DNA from: Sarcocystis neurona
Taxonomy: Eukaryota; Apicomplexa; Conoidasida; Eucoccidiorida; Sarcocystidae
Assembly (NCBI GenBank): GCA_000727475.1
Contig: KL647290.1
Coordinates: 662,765-726,764, forward strand
DNA length: 64,000 nt
Direction of reading: 5' to 3'
The notes beneath the pieces are model-generated. The model did not search any database. It was not told the DNA's origin and saw only the letters and a list, made by a program, of their open reading frames with translations. Of the stretch, positions 57,255 to 64,000 are shown piece by piece. Every line of letters begins with the position of its first letter. The first letter of the stretch is position 1. A program made the translations under genes and the position numbers.

Positions 57255-57653
57255 TCAAGGATCCGGGCCCGATATCTTTCCATTGGGCCCTTTTGCTTTC
57301 TGCGGATTCTGCACACTGCTGACCTCTGTTTTGTCACTCTTCTTCTCTACAGTTTTCGGGCCAGGAGGAAAGCTGCGTCTTACTTTTTCTTTTGAAGTCG
57401 TAGAGAGATGTTTGGTTTCTCTTTTCACCTCCTCCCGTGCTGCGGGCTTCTGTGGTGGTGGAGGGGCAGGCGTGGCAGCAGGTCTCAGTGAAGTAGAAGG
57501 CACAAGCTTTCGGATAGAAAGATATGCTAGCGCCAGAATCACCAGCACCAGCACTGCGTAAGCAATTATCTTCGTGCGAAACGCCGCACGTACCTGAGCA
57601 GCGACGTATGCAACGCAGCAGTAGCAGGACAACAAACACACAACAAGAAGCAT
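57255..57653 (-). CDS. Small membrane protein with two hydrophobic segments and a basic, Pro-rich tail
   Basis: ATG at 57653 on the minus strand opens 132 codons to a stop at 57255. Residues 1-20 are hydrophobic and Cys-rich (MLLVVCLLSCYCCVAYVAAQ), residues 30-47 form a clear transmembrane helix (IIAYAVLVLVILALAYLSI), and the rest is cytosol-like: Pro-rich (APPPPQKPAA) then Lys/Ser/Glu-rich. A GTACGT donor-like site follows the first hydrophobic segment, so the first 20 codons could be a separate signal-peptide exon. A different frame is also open from 57765 but is less protein-like. Unrecognised family. Confidence 0.4.
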   Translation of the reverse strand: MLLVVCLLSCYCCVAYVAAQVRAAFRTKIIAYAVLVLVILALAYLSIRKLVPSTSLRPAATPAPPPPQKPAAREEVKRETKHLSTTSKEKVRRSFPPGPKTVEKKSDKTEVSSVQNPQKAKGPNGKISGPDP

Positions 57654-57779
57654 AGCAGCACCATCGAGGCGTGCCGGCAGGCGTAGGAGGGCAGCTGCAG
57701 TAGTACCCGCACGGCGGTATCAATAGCGGTGACACGCCAGCAGCAGCAGGATCACTAGCAGACACACAGGACGACCACT

Positions 57780-59315
57780 ACTTGAAAACATAGGCACACA
57801 CTTTTTGTGTATGAGTGGGCATCTACGCAGCCACCCTAAAGATAAAAACGATGAAAGTCACACTGCTGCTAACGTCAAAGTGAAAGCTCCCGTATTGCTC
57901 TCTTATCCTTTGCGTGAGCCGAAACAGAAACAAACGTCCCTCCTCTGACGGTCATGAGATTTCCATACGGCACATACAACGCATACACACCTACAGATTC
58001 ATACATATATACACGTCTAAGCTGCATGTATTTGTGTGCGCATGCAGACATATAAATAGATGTGTACACATAAATATGTAGACACAGGGGTTAGCGCACC
58101 AATCGAGAGAGCAGACAACTAATCGTTCTGCACAAAGACAGACCCACGTCAAGGAAGAACCTGTGCCGACGTCGATGAACTTCACACACAGCGCCTTGGT
58201 CCTGGCAACAAGTCGCGACCACCAACACGACGAATCCCTACGCTTCCTTTGTAAAATGTACCCAGGGGTCTCTTATGAAGAAGACGCAGCTTCGAAGGAA
58301 AGTCCCGGAGACCAAGAACGTCGCCTTCACTTACGATGCGCTGAAGCGTCGCTGAAGCCTCGTGCAAACCCTCCCTGACGGTTGTCACCTGCGCGGGGTA
58401 TGCCACACCAGAAAATATCATACTGCAGCTTCTGCTTAAAAAACCCGGTCGAAGCCTGTTCACGCATTCCAGGCACGGCCACACGTGTCTCTCTGCGTGA
58501 CGTATGGAGATATATACATATATATATATATACATACACAGATAGATATGCACAGAGGTGCCTGTGTATACTCAGAAACATGCGTAGAGTTTATCGAGGC
58601 GCCTGGACGTACAAGAATGTGAATATTCTCACAGCACAAGTACAAGAGATGCGCCTATTTTATACACACACGAATAGTGAAGGCTTCTATCCATACGGAT
58701 CTGCGCAGGTGTGTAAACAGATATCTGTACATGTCTACGAAATGCCATGTACCCCGTACAAGTACAAGCGTAAACAACATCTTCACAGCCTTGCGATAAA
58801 CGTAGAGACACAGCGGCCTTCCTACATGAATACATCTGCAGGCACATGCATATACACATATGTGTACGACATTACACGCATACTGTCGATGCGCACCTGC
58901 AGGAACGCGGGGGGAGATTTGCACGAAACACGCATACAGATGTACAGCACTACCACATATACACGATTATTGGCCAATGTATATATATATATATATAAAC
59001 ACATGCAACCGCACCAACGCCAGGGACGCTCACTTGTGTGTTGTTATGTTCCTATACAGACACGTCTGTAGATACGTGCAGAGCGTTGTGCTTCATAAAG
59101 AAGATTTCTGTACCTACAGACATATCTGTAGACTTTTTCTGCAGACACCTACGAAGTTCTAGGTATATTCATCCCTCCACTCTTTATACAGATGCACGCG
59201 AGCTTTTACAACACATCACACAAATCTACAGCATATAGCATATCTAGCATATCTTGTGCTGATTTGTCCGTCTATAGTATCCAGCCCACACACGTATATC
59301 TGTTTATAAATTCTC
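57780..59315. other. Transition into the repeat-rich arm, no gene seen
   Basis: TACATA/CACATA-rich sequence with islands of ordinary DNA. Open frames are Tyr/Thr/His-rich by-products of the ACATAC repeats. TA runs lie at 58510-58545 and 58980-58996. Confidence 0.45.
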
Positions 59316-59324
59316 TTGCTCTGT

Positions 59325-59335
59325 GTGTGTGTGTG

Positions 59336-59368
<33 letters not shown>

Positions 59369-59830
59369 GTATGTACACATATATACGCATGTATGTGTAC
59401 AAATACATATATCTGTGTTTACGTCCCCTCCCTCTCTTTCTCTCTCCCTCTCTATATATGCATATGTATACGCATACATATACATAAGTATACCAGACCC
59501 ATACATTTACACACATACACATATATCTATACAACATACGCGTAAACGCAGTATACGCGTATACATAGCAGACGCATAGGTGGAAACATATACGTATATC
59601 TCTATACAAACAACTCATAAACGCAGCATAAGCGTATACATATATATATATATATATATATAGCAGACGTAAACACATACAGGTATACACATATATCTAT
59701 ACAATATAGGCGTAAATGGAGTACACACACCAGACGCACACATATATAGGTATACACATATATGTGTACAATATACGCGTAACCGCGGTATACGCATATA
59801 TACATATATATATGCATATATATATATAAT
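59325..59830. repeat. TG/TC/TA microsatellites and a degenerate 70-95 base tandem repeat
   Basis: TGTGTG(TC)n(TA)n at 59325-59370 is followed by units of the form TATATCTATACAA-ATA-GCGTAAACGCAGTATACG (about 59525, 59597, 59692, 59763). Confidence 0.7.
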
Positions 59831-59962
59831 ACAGGAGTGTTAATTAAAAGGTCAAATAAATTACTCTTGATATGGTTTGTTGAATCGTTTGTCGCTGGGT
59901 CTGCAACTCTGTTATGACCGTGCTTCCAAGCACCTCCGTCTCGAGTGCCAAGACGCGTGAGC

Positions 59963-60660
59963 TCTGCAGGAACACAAGCAGAAGCAGCAGCACCAGAAGC
60001 AACAGCACCAGAAGCAGCAGCAGCATCAGGCAGCAGCAGAAGCAGAGGCAGCAGCAGAAGCAGAAGCAGCACCAGGCAGCAGCAGCATCAGGCAGCCGCA
60101 GCAGCAGCATCAGGCAGCAGCAGCAGCAGCATCAGGCAGGAGCAGCAGCGTCGGGCAGCAGCAGCAGTGTGGGGCAGCAGCAGCAGGGATACTCACCCTA
60201 GCGACGCAGCAGTTGCAGCAGCAACAGCAGCAATGGAAGCGAGGCAGCGGGACCAGTGCTGTGGCTGCGGCAGCAGAGGCAGGAAGAGCAGCAGCCACAC
60301 TGCGGCAGCAGCAAGACAGCAGCTCCTACAGCGGGTCAGCAGCATTCACAGGAGCAGCAAACAGCCATCGCAGAAAGTTTCAGAAGACAGCAACAATACA
60401 ACAGCAATAGCTGCTGCAGCACTACGCGAGACGCAGCGGCACGCCGTTCAAGACCCTGCAGGCGGTGGTTACGGGCCACGTCCTGGGGCGTTAAATGACG
60501 TTGGACATGCAGACGTTGCAAGCGTCGCAGCATCCTCGTAGCAGCAGCAGCAACGCAACAGCAGGAAGGGAGGCCCAGCAAGAAGGCAACAGCAGCAGCT
60601 AACCAACAGCAACAGCAGGTCGGTGGCGGTATAGCAGCAGCAGCAGCAGCAAAAGAGTAA
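59963..60660. repeat. CAG trinucleotide array, interrupted
   Basis: CAGCAGCAG with GAAG and CATCAGG interruptions. Plus-strand frames give Gln/Ala/Ser homopolymers; nothing else supports a gene. Confidence 0.85.
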
Positions 60661-60779
60661 CTGTCCCTCGCGCGTTGCAGCTGTTGCAGTGTAGTAGCAG
60701 CCCCGTGCACCAGCAACGGCATCTCATAATTAGCAGCCGTGCAGGAAACATCTTGCTGCGTTGTCGTCATCCCGCTGGC

Positions 60780-61430
60780 GCTCGCCGTTGCTGCTGCCTT
60801 GGTTGCTGCGCCGGTATGCTGCTCTTGAGCTTCTCTCAGCAGACCGCGAGGTGATCACTGGGCTACCGCTGCTGTTTACCTTCTGCTGCAACAGGCGGAC
60901 CGCGTCTTACAACTGTATTGCTGGTGCTGCTGCCACTACTACCGCTGCGACTGCTGCTGCTGCTGCGACTGCTGCTGCTGCGGCTGCGGTCTGCTGCTGT
61001 TGCGATCTGCTGCTGCTGCTGCGATCTGCTGCTGCTGCTGCGATCTGCCGCTGCTGCGGCCTACTGCTGTTGCCTCGATCTGCTGCTGCCGCGATCTGCT
61101 GCTGCTGCGGTCTGCTGCTGTTGCCGCGATCTGCTGCTGCTGCTGCGGCCTGGTGCTGGTGCTGCGGATTCTCTCTTACGGGCTACCAGCTTCGGCTGCT
61201 CACTATCGCTATGATACTCTGCTTCTTGCTGCTGTACTCTTGCTACGTCACCTCTCTTGTTGCGCTGTTTCTGTTGTTGCTGCTGCTGTCTTCTTCCGGC
61301 TGCCGCGGCGGTGCGGGGTTGTCGCTGCTGCTGCTGTTCTGCTGCTGTTGCCGTTGGTCACCCCACGTCTGCCGTTCGCAGCTTCTCTTCTTGTTCGGTT
61401 GCTGCTGGCTACCACGGCAGCTGCTACCTC
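60780..61430. repeat. CTG trinucleotide array, interrupted
   Basis: CTGCTGCTG with a 24-30 base higher-order unit GATCTGCTGCTGCTGCTGC repeated at 61004-61140. Orientation is opposite to the array at 59963-60660. Confidence 0.85.
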
Positions 61431-61469
61431 CAGAAGCCGAAAGCTTCGCACAAACAGAGAAGACGCGTG

Positions 61470-61745
61470 GAGAAATTAAGAAAGGGAAGAACGGCGAGTA
61501 GGAGGAGCCGAAGAGAACGCAGAAATGCAGGGAAATAACAAAAACAAGAACAAGACACAACAGAGCAGTAGTGGAGGACGTCAAGAAGAAACGAAGCAAA
61601 GAAGAAAGAGAAGGGGGAAAAGAAAGAAGGGGCGAATGGAGAGAGAAGAAACGATGCAGGGGAGATGAAAGAGAGAAGAAGGAAAGAAGAGAGAAGGGCA
61701 GAAATAGAAAAAGGGAAGAAGTGACGGAAGGAAGACTACTACAGC
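61470..61745. repeat. Purine-only tract
   Basis: GAAGAAAGAGAAGG-like + strand, mirrored as a Ser/Leu/Phe-rich open frame on the other strand. No gene is supported. Confidence 0.6.
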
Positions 61746-61971
61746 AACACGTCACAGCAACGAAACAAAGAGACGCAGATATGCTGTGGCGTAGGACCGC
61801 AGCAATTCTTCCTCGGTCCATCTCTGCGTATATCTTCTGCAATACAAATGCCCTGCGCGAAGACGTCAGGCAGATAAAAAAGGGGAATGCTTGAGAGACC
61901 ACGTACGCACTTGCGACTTTTCTCTGTCCCACGACATTAAAACCCGACTGCCTTACCTCAAGTGTCTGCAG

Positions 61972-62161
61972 ACCTTTCTGCGCCTTGTCGGCGGTGTTCA
62001 GCAGCCGCTGGCGCTGCAGCGCTGAAGAAGTCTTCAAAGACAGATCTGCAGCAATTTCACCAGCAGCACCAGAAGCACAAGTTATCCCTCCCGGCGCAGA
62101 AAAAGATCTGCAAACGCTTGAAACAAGCTGGTCAGCTTCTTTTAAGTAACAAAGGAATTTC
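61972..62161 (+). CDS. Possible exon, basic and Gln/His-rich
   Basis: Bounded by AAGTGTCTGCAG and a GTAAGT donor. After an Ala run it encodes a basic helical stretch (TDLQQFHQQHQKHKL, AQKKICKRLKQAGQLLL). Composition is partly set by CAG triplets but the second half is not repetitive. It may belong to a gene that continues through the CAG-rich frame open at 62611-63027. Family unknown. Confidence 0.3.
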
Positions 62162-62204
62162 GTAAGTCTCTATGTAATCTTCTCCGCCCGACAAGATCCT
62201 CGGA

Positions 62205-62965
62205 GGCGCGGCAGCGCAGCAGGAACAGCAGCAGGATCCCAGCAGCAGCAGCAGCGGCATTCCGCGCGAACGGCTGCAGCAGGAAGGCCGATACACCGAG
62301 AGCCGCAGCCGAGAGAATAGCAGCAGCGTCACACAGCAGCTCTGCGGCGGCGCCTACAACACGAGATCTCACCAGGTATGACACGGCAGCATTTGTCAGC
62401 AGCAACATCAGCAGCAGCAGGACGAACAACGGCAGAGGCAGCATCGTCACTTATACGCGTACGAGCCGCAGGAATGTCGACAGCAGGAACAAGCTCACAA
62501 ATTGTCGCAGCCACACCCCACATACGCAGAAGCAACACTCCCCGCATGGCCGCAGGATTCGTGCCAGCAGCCGCAGCAATGTACTCACTAGAGCAGCAGC
62601 AAGACGAGCAATGTCAGCAGCTGCAGCAGCAGTTGAAGCCGCGTACGACTCAGCCACACGGCCACACGCCGCTTTCGCGGAGACGTCGCGGCAACAGAAG
62701 CAAGCAGCAGCAACACCAGCTGCAGCAGTAGCAACGAAATCAGCAGCACCAGCAACAGGGGAAAAAACTGCAGCAGCACCGGCAACAGAAACACCAGCAG
62801 CAGCAACCCCGACACAAGAAGAGCAGCTCACAGCAGAATTTAAGCTGCAACAGGAGCCAGAGGAGCATACGGCCGGATCAGCAGGACCACCGGGCTGCTG
62901 CTCTCGTGTTGCTCTCGGTGTCGAATTAGGACACACTGCAGCAGCGGCTCTTGAAACACCCACCT
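62205..62965. repeat. CAG trinucleotide array, interrupted; open + frame to 63027
   Basis: CAGCAGCAG with GCAACA and GCAGCC interruptions. The + frame 62611-63027 is Ala/Thr/Gln-rich with a less repetitive end (EEQLTAEFKLQQEPEEH), so an exon is possible but unproven. Confidence 0.7.
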
Positions 62966-63309
62966 TCGCAGCAGCAACACGACACAGCGGCAGCAACAGA
63001 AATTCGCAGGAAGACGAATTTCTATGAAGTTCGCGGTACGGCCTCGGGCCTCAACTGCGTTTATTCTCGTACCTGCCTACGTATGGATTTTCTGCGTGGG
63101 TGGCGGGTGGCAGTTAAGAGGTTCAAAATGTTATATGGCACAGACGTGTAGATACCGGCGACCTTCCACGTGGAAAGGAGACTTCTTCGCCTAGACAGAG
63201 ACGAAGGAACATATATGGAGTGACTTCTACGCAGAGCTCCATACAGACGCGAGTTATTCGTACGAAGAAATTTCCTCTCCTTCTCTCTCTTTCTCCCACT
63301 TGACACGTA

Positions 63310-63565
63310 GACGAACACGTAAGAATATACAACTCACATATGTGTACACAATGGGCACGCATACGCTGACCCCTACACACAGCTACACGTATACATGCAT
63401 ATACATGTATATATCTATACTTATATAAACCCTTCATGCGTATGCATAACGTTTCAATCCCCCTCCTTCTCTCATTTTGTATGCATAGGAACACGTGAGA
63501 ATATACAACTCATATATGTGTATATATCAGGTATGCATGCACTGGCGCCTACGCCAACCTACACA

Positions 63566-63597
<32 letters not shown>

Positions 63598-63700
63598 CCT
63601 TCTGTATGCGTGTGGAGAATGTTTCTCTCTCTCTGTCTCTTGATCTCATTTTATACGAAGAGCTGAGAATATAAAATCCATATGGGTGTACATACGAGAC
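63310..63700. repeat. Degenerate tandem repeat, period about 172
   Basis: GA(A)TATACAACTCATATATG occurs at about 63324 and 63499, with a weaker third copy at about 63671, each followed by GGCACGCAT(A/G)C-like sequence, TATATA and a CTCTCT tract. Confidence 0.7.
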
Positions 63701-63804
63701 ATGCGTGCGAAGGAGAAAGCAAAGTCTCTTGTATCAGCCTTGCACATTGAAAGGAATTTCACATCTGTTGGACTCTGTGTAATATTTTCCGAATCTTTTT
63801 CTCT

Positions 63805-64000
63805 ACCAACATATATGTGCACTTCCATATATGTGTACATACGCAGAGAGAGATACATACATATATATGTATATATATATATATACGAACCTCCGTCTCT
63901 ACCAACATATATGTGCACTTTCATATATATATATATACATACACCTAGAGAGAGATACATACATATATATACGTGCATGTGTATACATATATGTATGTAC
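63805..64000. repeat. Tandem repeat, period 96
   Basis: ACCAACATATATGTGCACTT at 63805 and 63901, both followed by a TA run and AGAGAGAGATACATACATAT. The second copy runs off the window. Confidence 0.85.

Noticed and set aside
60761..61501. Plus-strand frame of 246 codons
   Set aside because: Poly-Leu/Cys/Ala from CTG triplets, with no splice or domain support.
61243..62037. Minus-strand frame of 264 codons
   Set aside because: Central two-thirds is a purine-tract by-product; the ends have no partner exon. A + strand exon at 61972-62161 with good splice sites fits the same place better.
4158..62965. CRISPR-like spacing in triplet and microsatellite arrays
   Set aside because: The genome is eukaryotic and the arrays are low-complexity without unique spacers.
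1..64000. tRNA, rRNA or organelle genes
   Set aside because: I found no cloverleaf-forming segment with tRNA box A/B consensus and no rRNA-like stretch by eye; a covariance-model search would be needed to exclude a small ncRNA.

Overview
This is a nuclear chromosome fragment of an apicomplexan, most likely a coccidian (Eimeria or a close relative). The reasons are: one clear gene for a plant/fungal-type 1,3-beta-glucan synthase, an enzyme coccidia use for the oocyst wall; many short exons bounded by GT-AG splice sites; and runs of CAG/CTG trinucleotides that encode poly-Gln, poly-Ala or poly-Leu. The genus is inferred, not proven.

Layout. About 1-12.8 kb and about 57.8-64 kb are repeat-rich. 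They hold CAG/CTG arrays, TA/TG and GATA microsatellites, and long purine-only or pyrimidine-only tracts. Only fragments of genes can be supported there: a histone-fold protein with a poly-Gln/Lys tail at 6.7-7.9 kb, and a few weak exons. The centre, about 12.9-57.7 kb, is nearly repeat-free and gene-rich. This alternation resembles the repeat-rich and repeat-poor segments described for Eimeria chromosomes.

Central genes, left to right. (1) A gene around 12.9-15.6 kb whose first visible exon ends in a canonical PCNA-interacting (PIP) box. (2) Unassigned exons at 15.9-17.6 kb. (3) The 1,3-beta-glucan synthase, 18.6-33.6 kb on +, about 29 exons and about 2,820 residues, with a disordered insertion of about 620 residues inside the catalytic domain. 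(4) Convergent to it, 37.4-34.5 kb on -, a four-exon, 728-residue secreted CAP/SCP protein with a cysteine cluster and a long acidic tail. (5) A large coiled-coil gene or gene pair, 40.2-49.2 kb on +, built from duplicated exon modules that keep the same intron phases. (6) A six-exon, 232-residue membrane protein, 51.0-52.9 kb. (7) A four-helix membrane protein, 54.3-55.2 kb. (8) A small membrane protein on -, 57.65-57.26 kb.

The splice models for genes 4, 6 and the 3' part of 5 close in frame from end to end using GT-AG sites only, which is good internal evidence. For the glucan synthase a few boundaries, noted in its entry, remain ambiguous. The glucan synthase and the secreted CAP protein could both act at the cell surface or wall, but nothing in the sequence ties them functionally.
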